Part shown: piece after piece, positions 8,714 through 15,759 of the stretch | Layout of the letters: the number at the start of each line of letters is the position of its first letter | Numbering within the stretch: the stretch's first letter is position 1 | From: an uncultured Clostridia bacterium | GTDB taxonomy: Bacteria > Bacillota > Clostridia > Lachnospirales > CAG-274 | Assembly (NCBI GenBank): GCA_944383875.1 | Contig: CALWRD010000139.1 | Coordinates: 1 to 41,279, forward strand | Direction of reading: 5' to 3' | DNA length: 41,279 bases | The notes under the pieces: model-generated | Seen by the model: the letters and a program-made list of their open reading frames with translations, nothing else | The model's database searches: none | What the model was told of the DNA's origin: nothing | Made by a program: the position numbers and the translations under genes

Positions 8714-9820
8714 TTAATTTATATATGTGCTGTAACCCGGCTTATTTATCAAATAGTCATACATCGTATTTACATTATCAAGCTCTATTCTGTTTTTTAT
8801 ATCAATACCATCCAGGGCCTCGTCACGATTGATGATAAGCTCATATAACTGATCTTGGGTTAAATAAGATTTGGGGTTAAATTCGGAAGTGACATCCGTT
8901 TCTACAAAGCCCATTTGCGCAAGCGCAGATACAGCCTCCCTTGCATACCCCGATATTTCGTCACTGTCGGAAAAACTGGTTAAAACCGACTCGTCAAATT
9001 CCGGCAGTTCAAAGTCCACAGGTTTTTCCTCGTACGTCATAAAATAAGGACTGTTGAAATAACGGTAAAGAATAACGAAGGCATCTTCTTTTGTTATATA
9101 ATCCTTGGGTCTGAAGGTATCATCCCCATATCCGGTTAATATTCCTGTCAGCTCAGCACACAAAAAACTTGTGGCGGATTTATCAATATTATAACAATGC
9201 CCGTTGCCATCCCAGCCCATACTCATCTCATAGCGAAGGTCTGTTCCAGAGCTTGAAATAAAGGGAAAATCGTCACTCCCAAGATCTACATCTCTAAATC
9301 TGCTTTCGGGTATTATATCCGTTCTGATACAGCAGATATAGTCCCTTTTATCTCCAAGCTCATCCCGTGGAGTATAGTCATTTAAAACCTCATAACCACT
9401 TTTTTTTACTTCTTCAAGAAGTTCATTGTATACACTGTTAAGTCTCCATAAATTTCTGTAAGGATGCTCCTGAGGAAAGTATATGTGCGTAGGCATATAA
9501 TCTGCTGAAATAATATCGGCAACAGTTATATCACTGGGATTTCCGTTAAGGATTTTTACCATAGGGTAAGAAGTAAAGTTTTCCTCTCTATAGTCTGTAG
9601 GATTAATAAACAAATCCTTCTCTGTTAATTCACAGGTAGAATAATTATAGCCTTTTTGGCTCCAATAAAATCCAACATCACATACACTTTCATTAAAAAA
9701 AGCTGTTACAAAATCATACCTTGTGATATATTCAGATGATGTATCCGCATACACCGGAGAAGAAAACATCAAAACTACTGCCATGACAGATGACAAAATT
9801 ATTTTAATAGTTTTTTTCAT
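8714..9820 (-). CDS. Secreted SLH-domain protein (paralogue 1)
   Basis: The 368-aa protein has a clear signal peptide (MKKTIKIILSSVMAVV..., cut near VYADT). A first SLH-like helix (EYITRYDFVTAFFN) follows directly. After a unique middle region come SLH repeats with the hallmarks LTGILTGYGDDTFRPKDYITKEDA and MGFVETDVTSEFNPKSYLTQDQL. It is expected to bind the cell wall non-covalently. The Cys residues near the N-terminus (VCDVGF, STCEL, YICCIR) are partly shared with the next paralogue. A good ribosome binding site (GGGAGG) precedes the ATG. It is one of three similar genes in the duplicated island. The function of the middle region is unknown. Confidence 0.85.
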   Translation of the reverse strand: MKKTIKIILSSVMAVVLMFSSPVYADTSSEYITRYDFVTAFFNESVCDVGFYWSQKGYNYSTCELTEKDLFINPTDYREENFTSYPMVKILNGNPSDITVADIISADYMPTHIYFPQEHPYRNLWRLNSVYNELLEEVKKSGYEVLNDYTPRDELGDKRDYICCIRTDIIPESRFRDVDLGSDDFPFISSSGTDLRYEMSMGWDGNGHCYNIDKSATSFLCAELTGILTGYGDDTFRPKDYITKEDAFVILYRYFNSPYFMTYEEKPVDFELPEFDESVLTSFSDSDEISGYAREAVSALAQMGFVETDVTSEFNPKSYLTQDQLYELIINRDEALDGIDIKNRIELDNVNTMYDYLINKPGYSTYIN

Positions 9821-9939
9821 TGTAAAACCTCCCTGATGATAACAAAACAGACAGTTAATCTGTTTTATCCTTTATCTTTAATTACTCAATACAGAAGTAT
9901 ATTTCCATCCGACAGAAAATTATATATTGTATACCTGAT

Positions 9940-10983
9940 TCAAAGCTCAATTCTGTTTCTTACAGACAAACTCTGCAAAGCCTCATTATGCTTTTTTAAC
10001 AGGTCATATAATTGATTTTTTGTTAAATAATCCTTGGGATTAAAACTACAAGTATAATCCGTTTCGGTAAAACCCATCTGAGTAAGTACAGACACAGCCT
10101 CCCTTGCATAATCCGATATTTCATCACTGTCCGAAAAACTGTTTAATACTGACTTATCAAATTTGGGCAGTTCAAAATCCACAGGTTCTTCATAATATGT
10201 CATAAAATAAGGGTTGTTAAAATAACGATATAGAATAACAAAAGCATCCTCCCTTGTAATATACTTCTTTGGTCTAAAGGTGTTGTCACCATAACCGGTC
10301 AATATTCCGGTCATCTCCGCACACAAAAAACTTGTAGCTGATTTATTCACATTACAACAACTCAGGGTTCCGTTCGATCCTCTGCTTATCTCAAAACTAA
10401 GGTCTGTACCGAATATGGTAATGTAAGGAAAATCATCACTGCCCAAATCCACATCAGCAAAGCTGCTTTCCGGCATAAAATCAACTTTCATACAGCAAAT
10501 ATAATTTTCTTTGTTTTTCAAGTCCTCCTCAAGGAGGAAATCATTGTATACTTCGTATCCCTTTTCTCTTAACTCATCTAAAAGTCCATCATATGCGCTG
10601 TCCATATTCAATAAATTTTCCTGACTTTGTTTCATGGGAATACATATATGGGTAGGTACATAATCATCTGTTATAATATCTGAAATATCTATATCCTCAG
10701 GATCGCCCTTAACGACTTTTACCATAGGGTAAGAATTAAAGTTTTTTTCTCTGTAGTCTGTGGGATTAATAAATAAATCCTTTTCTCTAGATTTACAGGC
10801 GGAATAATTATAATTAAACTGATCCCAATAAAGCTCTACATTGCATACACCTTCATTAAAAAAGGCTGTTACAAAATCATACCTTGTAACATATTCAGGC
10901 GAAGTATCCGCATATACCGAAGAAGAAAACAGCAAAGATGTGATCATAACGGTTGATAAAATCACTTTAATCAGTCTTATCAT
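9940..10983 (-). CDS. Secreted SLH-domain protein (paralogue 2)
   Basis: The 347-aa protein is a close paralogue of the gene at 8714-9820 over its full length. They share the signal peptide, the EYVTRYDFVTAFFNE start of the mature protein, LFINPTDYREK, DVDLGSDDFPYI, SLH repeats with LTGILTGYGDNTFRPKKYITREDA and a final FNPKDYLTKNQL. It lacks roughly the last 20 residues of paralogue 1. Adjacent same-strand copies point to local duplication. The ATG follows GAGGGATTAATA, and an AT-rich upstream stretch contains TATAAT, also present before paralogue 3. The surface-anchoring role is inferred from the SLH domains only. Confidence 0.85.
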   Translation of the reverse strand: MIRLIKVILSTVMITSLLFSSSVYADTSPEYVTRYDFVTAFFNEGVCNVELYWDQFNYNYSACKSREKDLFINPTDYREKNFNSYPMVKVVKGDPEDIDISDIITDDYVPTHICIPMKQSQENLLNMDSAYDGLLDELREKGYEVYNDFLLEEDLKNKENYICCMKVDFMPESSFADVDLGSDDFPYITIFGTDLSFEISRGSNGTLSCCNVNKSATSFLCAEMTGILTGYGDNTFRPKKYITREDAFVILYRYFNNPYFMTYYEEPVDFELPKFDKSVLNSFSDSDEISDYAREAVSVLTQMGFTETDYTCSFNPKDYLTKNQLYDLLKKHNEALQSLSVRNRIEL

Positions 10984-11114
10984 TATTAATCCCTCTTTTC
11001 AAATTTATTGTATCTTTATTATAACATATTTTATCATAATATATATTACTTTTTGGTTACATTAATATAATTAAATTAAATATATAAACAAAAAACGACT
11101 TAATTAAACAAAAT

Positions 11115-11156
11115 AAAACAGGCACTGTATAATACCTACAATACCTGTTTTTAAGC
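11115..11156 (-). terminator. Terminator left over from the decayed CotS-like gene copy
   Basis: Read on the minus strand, a 15-bp stem with a few G-U pairs (AAAACAGGTATTGTA with TACAGTGCCTGTTTT; on the plus strand 11115-11151) is flanked by a T-rich run. It sits just below the CotS-like remnant, as the intact gene's terminator (14507-14534) does. Confidence 0.6.
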
Positions 11157-11173
11157 CAAACAATTTTTATAAC

Positions 11174-11256
11174 TAAATATTTACTTCAAAACTATATAAT
11201 TTAAAATAATCCCCCATTTGTCGGCAGCATTCCTCAAACTTATACCTGACTACCAT
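11174..11256 (-). pseudogene. 3'-end remnant of a CotS-like gene
   Basis: About 80 bp match the 3' end of the intact CotS-like gene at 14537-14620, including its stop codon (compare plus-strand ttacttcaaa...tatataattt and ggcagcattcctcaaacttatacctgac). The remnant has a 1-nt length change that breaks the frame, and everything upstream is gone. Its place after an SLH paralogue mirrors the second unit, so it records a tandem duplication. Confidence 0.75.
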
Positions 11257-11281
11257 TTTTTTAATAAAATTAATTTATAGG

Positions 11282-11309
11282 TTGCCTTTTTTTAAATCAT
11301 TTTGTCTTT
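11282..11309 (+). promoter_or_regulatory. Putative autoregulated promoter of the TcdR-like sigma gene
   Basis: TTGCCT (11282-11287) and GTCTTT (11304-11309) have the same 16-bp spacing as the pair upstream of both dockerin-transglutaminase genes, within a shared GGTTGCCTYTTTT context. Outside this motif the upstream regions differ, so the match is not simple duplication. It suggests that the sigma factor reads its own gene. Confidence 0.45.
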
Positions 11310-11373
11310 TCCTTTTATAAAAGCATAAAGCTGATTTAAATAGCTTTATTTGCTTGAAAAAAGGAGGATATAA

Positions 11374-11951
11374 ATGAAAAAATCAAAATTATATTACTTA
11401 GTTGAAAACAGCAAAAACAAAGACATGAATTCAATGTTAATACTGTACAATGACTTTAATAGTCTTCTAAAAAAATACGCACGAAAATTATACGATGAAG
11501 ATGCATATAATGAGCTGACTCTTGGATTTATCAAATGTATATATAAGATGCCAATTTATGATAAAAAATTTCAAGAAAATGATATGTACATTATTTCCTA
11601 CATTGAAACAGCGATTAAAAACCAATACGTTAATTTGGTGAAAAATAAAGTAAGGAAACAAAATCATGAGTTTGCACAGGATTATTCAATAATTGACGCC
11701 ATAGACAGTAAATTTGAAAGTTATAGGGATTTGGAAGACCAAAAACTTTTAATATTCATAGAAAAATACTTACAGAAGATGAATTTAATATATTTATAAA
11801 AAAGTACATATATGGATTGACCGATAAGCAAATAGCAAATTCGTTGCATATAAGCAGACAAGCTGTAAGCAAGCGTATATCCAAAATATCGGAAAAAATA
11901 AAAGATGCCTACCTAAAAAATTATTTTTCTCACATTAGCTCCGACAGGTAA
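11374..11951 (+). pseudogene. TcdR/UviA-like (group 5) RNA polymerase sigma factor, split by a -1 frameshift
   Basis: Frame 1 runs from ATG 11374 (after AAAGGAGG) to a stop at 11797-11799 and encodes 141 aa resembling sigma region 2 (ILYNDFNSLLKKYARKLY, then TLGFIKCIYKMP). The missing region 4 follows in the -1 frame from about 11769 to a stop at 11949-11951: LTEDEFNIFIKKY, then a helix-turn-helix GLTDKQIANSLHISRQAVSK and a basic tail. Joined, the product would be about 192 aa, close to toxin and bacteriocin sigma factors such as TcdR. I see no canonical -1 slippery heptamer, so a 1-nt deletion near 11767-11773 or a sequencing error is the simplest explanation. Its position between the duplicated dockerin genes suggests that it controls them. 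Confidence 0.7.
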
Positions 11952-11970
11952 ATTTACTTTATCCTTTTTT

Positions 11971-12008
11971 TGAAAGTCTCTCACTTGATTTTGTGGGAGA
12001 CTTTTTGA
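11971..12008 (+). terminator. Terminator of the sigma-like gene
   Basis: The arms AAAGTCTCTCAC and GTGGGAGACTTT, with one G-U pair, are followed by further T residues 20 nt after the stop codon of the restored sigma reading frame. The position of the terminator supports the extended, frameshifted gene rather than the 141-aa version. Confidence 0.8.
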
Positions 12009-12054
12009 TTTTGACATAACATAATATACATTAATAATTTTTCCTTCAATCAGG

Positions 12055-12082
12055 TTGCCTCTTTTAACTTTACGCTGTCTTT
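12055..12082 (+). promoter_or_regulatory. Putative TcdR-like-sigma promoter (copy 2)
   Basis: TTGCCT (12055-12060) and GTCTTT (12077-12082) with a 16-bp spacer lie in the duplicated upstream region of the second dockerin-transglutaminase gene. The region is nearly identical to copy 1, so it adds little independent support. Confidence 0.45.
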
Positions 12083-12088
12083 ACTAAG

Positions 12089-12102
12089 TGTAATCGGTTA
12101 CA
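12089..12102 (+). promoter_or_regulatory. LacI/CcpA-type operator (cre-like), copy 2
   Basis: The same TGTAATCGGTTACA palindrome occurs at the same distance from the putative -10 as in copy 1. It has stayed intact while nearby bases differ. Confidence 0.5.
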
Positions 12103-12136
12103 AAACAAAGCAAAAAATTGAATTGGAGGAATTATT

Positions 12137-13303
12137 ATGAAATTTAAATCTAAACTATTAACTTTAACTCTTACGGGAATGATATTTATCAGCTCTGCCA
12201 TACCTGCTGCGGCGGCTGATATAACTGCACTTAACACTTCCCAAAATCAAATTGCAAACACTGCACAAAGCAATTCCATTGAGGCTATGTCAGTTGATGT
12301 TTTGGGACCGCACGGTCAAAAATTGTCAGATATAGGGCAAGTTTTATACACGGAGATATATAATGCATTTTCTGATCCGTCCGTAAGTGCATATACAATC
12401 TTTTTAGATGAAACCAAATATGCATCCGGAATATCAGAAACCACTTTTAGAAATATAAAAGATAGTGTTTCATTAGCTGTATTTCTTGATCATCCGGAAC
12501 TTTTCTGGAACCATAACTATAATTTGTCTGTGGGATACAAAAACAGCTATAATAATATAATTGATATAAACGTTACAGCCCTTAGGTATAATGGATATAG
12601 CAACGTAAGCAGTAAAATATCGGCTTTTAACACCAAATGTAATAACATTATTAGCCAAATGAATTCAAATTCTGATGTTAAAACAGACAGAGATAAATTT
12701 CTTTGGATTCAAAATTATCTTATTGATAATTTGGTTTATCCCAGTAGTAATGGCAACGACTATAGCAATTATCCAATAGAACAATATCCTAACTATTATA
12801 ATGCCTACGGCGCTATTGTAAACGGCACAGCTGTTTGCCAAGGATATGCAGCAGCTTTTAAAACATTATGCGACAGAGCCGGAGTTGACAGTGCTATGGT
12901 GATAGGCACAAAAAATGATGGAGCACATTCTTGGAATTATGCAGGTTTAAACAATAAATGGTATTTGGTTGATGTTACAAATAATGATGCAAGCTCAAAT
13001 CACTACAAATACTTTTTAAGTGCAAACAATAGTGAATATGAAGCAGACCTCTCATGTGATGATTTGACTCCACAATCATCATATGCTTTCAAGCTGGGAG
13101 ATGTTAATCAAGATGGTCTGCTTACAGCTAATGATTCTTCTGAGCTTTTGTCCGATATTACTTCAAACCAAATATATTATTATACCTATTCCGAATTTAT
13201 AGCTGCCGATGTGAATGATGATGGAAAATTAACCGCTAGTGATTGTGCTTATATTCTGCAAAAAGTTTTGGATAATACTTTTAAATTTCCCGCTGAACAA
13301 TAA
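12137..13303 (+). CDS. Secreted transglutaminase-like protein with C-terminal dockerin (copy 2)
   Basis: The 388-aa paralogue of the gene at 7487 has a nearly identical first 60 residues (signal peptide and linker) but a strongly diverged domain after that. The putative triad is kept: Cys234 (VCQGYAAAFK), His264 (AHSWNYA) and Asp279 (YLVDVT). The C-terminal dockerin has the calcium loops DVNQDGLLTANDSS and DVNDDGKLTASDCA. Conserved leader and signal with diverged catalytic parts suggests that the two copies now act on different targets while sharing export, attachment and regulation. GGAGG precedes the ATG. The cohesin partner is not encoded in this window. Confidence 0.85.
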   Translation: MKFKSKLLTLTLTGMIFISSAIPAAAADITALNTSQNQIANTAQSNSIEAMSVDVLGPHGQKLSDIGQVLYTEIYNAFSDPSVSAYTIFLDETKYASGISETTFRNIKDSVSLAVFLDHPELFWNHNYNLSVGYKNSYNNIIDINVTALRYNGYSNVSSKISAFNTKCNNIISQMNSNSDVKTDRDKFLWIQNYLIDNLVYPSSNGNDYSNYPIEQYPNYYNAYGAIVNGTAVCQGYAAAFKTLCDRAGVDSAMVIGTKNDGAHSWNYAGLNNKWYLVDVTNNDASSNHYKYFLSANNSEYEADLSCDDLTPQSSYAFKLGDVNQDGLLTANDSSELLSDITSNQIYYYTYSEFIAADVNDDGKLTASDCAYILQKVLDNTFKFPAEQ

Positions 13304-13313
13304 TATTTAGTAA

Positions 13314-13342
13314 AAAACCGGCTTCACTAAGGAGCTGGTTTT
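13314..13342. terminator. Terminator between dockerin gene 2 and SLH gene 3
   Basis: The arms AAAACCGGCT and AGCTGGTTTT, with one G-U pair, end in T-rich sequence on both strands, between convergent genes. Confidence 0.75.
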
Positions 13343-13351
13343 TAATAGAAC

Positions 13352-14401
13352 CTAAAATTGATCCCAATAATCCCATGAACCGTTTACTGCATCATCATAA
13401 ACATTATATCTATCCTTTAAGTACAAATAATTATACGTCATAATGGCATCAAGTTTTTCTTCTAATCTGACGCTAAGCTCCTCCATTTCTATATTTGTCA
13501 AGTAAGACTTTGGATTTAACTTTCCGTTACGGTCAGGTTCAACAAAACCTATCTGAGTTAATACCGATACCGCATCACGTGCATATGGAGATATATCCTC
13601 ATAATCGCTGTAATCATGAAGTACCCCTTCTTTTGTGGTTGGCATATCAGGATCCCTCTTATCTTCCCCACATGTCATAAAATAAGGATTATCAAAAATA
13701 CGATAAATTATTGTAAGGGCATCTTCCTTTGTAATATAATTTTCAGGTTTAAAGGTTTTGTCCGGATAACCGATCAAAATACCGGTAAAATCAGCACACA
13801 TAAAACTTGTATTTGCATCAAACTCATTTGAATAATTTTTATTAAAATTTGATTCAATGTCATCATTTCTCAAATCTACATCACTAAATCTGCTCTCCGG
13901 GGTCAGGACCTTTATGTACCCATAGTAATCATCCCTTTCCTCACCCTTTTTTGTGTATATATCGGAAGTAGTATCATACTTTATATAGCCTGAATTTAGC
14001 AGATCCCTGTTTATTTTTTGGTATCTGCTGTCAAGCTCGGTACGCCAGCCTACCTTATAGATGTATATATAATTTGCATCAAACTTCTTGATTTCTTCCA
14101 GAATATTTATTTCTTCAGGCTCACCCCTTACCACTTTTGTCATAGGAAAAGAAGAATAATTATCTTTTATATCATCTACAGGATTTATAAAAAGCTCCTT
14201 TTTTTCATTTGAATGAGTTCCAAATGAGTAAGAATGAGCACTCCACACGGTTTCAACATTGCATACGTCGTATGTAAAAATATTTGTCACAAAATCATAC
14301 CTTGTAACATATTCAGGTGATGTATCCGCATATACCGAAGAAGAAAACAGCAAACATGTCGTCATAACGGTTGATAAAATTAATTTAATCAGTTTCTTCA
14401 T
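13352..14401 (-). CDS. Secreted SLH-domain protein (paralogue 3)
   Basis: The 349-aa SLH protein has the same signal peptide and mature start as paralogue 2 (SSSVYADTSPEYVTRYDFVTN) but a diverged middle. SLH hallmarks are FTGILIGYPDKTFKPENYITKEDA and IGFVEPDRNGKLNPKSYLTNIEM. The tail is longer than in paralogue 2 and ends in NGSWDYWDQF. AAAGGAGG precedes the ATG, and TATAAT lies about 40 nt upstream. It has the same place in unit 2 as paralogues 1 and 2 in unit 1. Cell-surface attachment is inferred from the domains. Nothing shows what it binds. Confidence 0.83.
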   Translation of the reverse strand: MKKLIKLILSTVMTTCLLFSSSVYADTSPEYVTRYDFVTNIFTYDVCNVETVWSAHSYSFGTHSNEKKELFINPVDDIKDNYSSFPMTKVVRGEPEEINILEEIKKFDANYIYIYKVGWRTELDSRYQKINRDLLNSGYIKYDTTSDIYTKKGEERDDYYGYIKVLTPESRFSDVDLRNDDIESNFNKNYSNEFDANTSFMCADFTGILIGYPDKTFKPENYITKEDALTIIYRIFDNPYFMTCGEDKRDPDMPTTKEGVLHDYSDYEDISPYARDAVSVLTQIGFVEPDRNGKLNPKSYLTNIEMEELSVRLEEKLDAIMTYNYLYLKDRYNVYDDAVNGSWDYWDQF

Positions 14402-14501
14402 TATAAACCCTCCTTTACTAATATCTTATATATTTATTATAACATATCAATCTATTACAAATATTTTTATTGTATTACACTTTTGTAACATATCTGAGAA
14501 T

Positions 14502-14534
14502 AAAAAAAAGCAAGCGTATTTAAACGCCTGCTTT
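14502..14534 (-). terminator. Terminator of the CotS-like gene
   Basis: On the minus strand AAAGCAGGCG and CGCTTGCTTT pair across an 8-nt loop and are followed by a run of T (complement of 14502-14509). It begins 6 nt after the stop codon. Confidence 0.8.
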
Positions 14535-14539
14535 AATAT

Positions 14540-15475
14540 TTACTTCAAACCTATATAATTTAAAACAAACTCCCTCTGCCGGCAGCATTCCTCAAACTTA
14601 TACCTGACTCCCGCAGGTGCAAACTTATGTGCTCCCGAATAATGCTTTGTACATATATTTATAAATCGTTTAGGATACATCAGAAGAGCATATAATACGG
14701 CTATATCCCTGTCATCGGAGGGATTGAGAAGGGTATAGTTATACAGTATTTCATCAATGGAGAGAAAGTCCGTATTTTTACAGGCATACTTTCTGACATA
14801 CCTTGCAATAAGCTGTGCCGTATCCTCCATAAAATGCCCGGGTCGGAACATTTCCCAATCCGTTATAATCACATTTCTGCCCACAAGGATATTATCCTCC
14901 TTAACCGCCCCATGAATAGTGGAAGTGACCCCAAAGGAAAGCTCTTCAAGATTTTTAACGGCGGTACGGGCAGGCTCATAAAAGTCGGCATAGTTTTTGA
15001 TAAAATCAATATCAAAATCATTGAGCCGCTTTGAACAGCCAAGTTGTTTCTTAATGGCTTTCAGCCTTGATAATCCCTTTTTGTAATCCTCCAGAATATC
15101 CCATCTTTGGCAGTCAATGCCCCTGAGTACTCCGTGCATAGCTCCCAGTGCCGAAAACACCTCCTTCATTACAGAAGAATTTTCAAACTCCGGATTATGC
15201 CCTCTCACCGCCTCGGTCATTATGTATCGTCCTTCTTCACCCTCGGCGCATATATTTCCGGCGGAGGAAAGTATAAATCTGTCGCATACCTTTAAACCGC
15301 TCTTGAAAAGCCTTTCCTTTATTTCAAAAAGCTCCCTTAGCCTCTCTTCCGAAAGTGAGGTCGGTATCAGGCGAAATTCCCCCTTATGACACTTAACGGT
15401 ATAAAAATATTTGGTTTTATATACACATAGGGGAGTCACCCCAAAGCTTTCCGCTATCCTTATCATATCTTCCAT
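14540..15475 (-). CDS. CotS-like spore coat / aminoglycoside-phosphotransferase-fold protein, probably catalytically altered
   Basis: The 311-aa protein has the protein-kinase-like fold of the CotS/APH family, which in clostridia includes spore coat proteins. The substrate-loop region reads IHGAVKEDNIL where active members have HGDxxxxN, so the catalytic Asp is Ala. The following metal-binding motif is kept (IITDWE). This suggests a pseudokinase or structural coat component. I chose ATG 15475 because AGGTGA precedes it. A longer frame to 15514 has no ribosome binding site. It lies upstream of SLH paralogue 3 on the same strand, separated by its own terminator. An 80-bp remnant of a second copy lies at 11174-11256. 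Confidence 0.7.
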   Translation of the reverse strand: MEDMIRIAESFGVTPLCVYKTKYFYTVKCHKGEFRLIPTSLSEERLRELFEIKERLFKSGLKVCDRFILSSAGNICAEGEEGRYIMTEAVRGHNPEFENSSVMKEVFSALGAMHGVLRGIDCQRWDILEDYKKGLSRLKAIKKQLGCSKRLNDFDIDFIKNYADFYEPARTAVKNLEELSFGVTSTIHGAVKEDNILVGRNVIITDWEMFRPGHFMEDTAQLIARYVRKYACKNTDFLSIDEILYNYTLLNPSDDRDIAVLYALLMYPKRFINICTKHYSGAHKFAPAGVRYKFEECCRQREFVLNYIGLK

Positions 15476-15561
15476 ATAAATCACCTGCCGAATTTTTTGC
15501 CTGTACAAATACAATATATGCGATAAGTATGGCGGATATTTATAAAAGCCGCAATTTTATA

Positions 15562-15590
15562 TTGAATATTTGTTGGTTTTGTGGTTAAAT
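15562..15590 (+). promoter_or_regulatory. Predicted sigmaA promoter of asnB
   Basis: TTGAAT (15562-15567) and TTAAAT (15585-15590) are 17 bp apart. The transcript would begin near 15597 with a leader of about 160 nt that includes the palindromic element. Confidence 0.4.
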
Positions 15591-15612
15591 AATTATTACT
15601 TAATTAATGATA

Positions 15613-15722
15613 AATGAAGATAAATTTACATCTGCTAAAGTTTTCTTAACGCTATATCGAATTTCAAGAAATTCGACAGGCACGCTAAAAACTTCTTAAC
15701 GCAGATAAATTTATCTTTGAAA
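15613..15722 (+). promoter_or_regulatory. Palindromic leader element upstream of asnB
   Basis: The ends AAGATAAATTT (15617-15627) and AAATTTATCTT (15707-15717) pair, then ATCTGC with GCAGAT. The centre holds the perfect hairpin TCGAATTTC-AA-GAAATTCGA (15657-15676). The 5' half and the 3' end match the purC leader element, in the same orientation to the gene, with an A-T pair where purC has G-C in the outer stem. No T-run follows. It is either a leader RNA or a small mobile palindrome. Confidence 0.5.
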
Positions 15723-15759
15723 TACTTAATTAAGCAGTGTTTTTAAAGGAGGCTTTATC

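Noticed and set aside
11740-11775. Programmed -1 frameshift signal in the sigma gene
   Set aside because: No X-XXY-YYZ heptamer lies in the zero frame and no strong downstream stem was seen, so I prefer mutation or sequencing error.
15613-15722. T-box leader for asnB
   Set aside because: No T-box sequence (TGGNACCGCG-like) and no terminator hairpin with a T-run before asnB.
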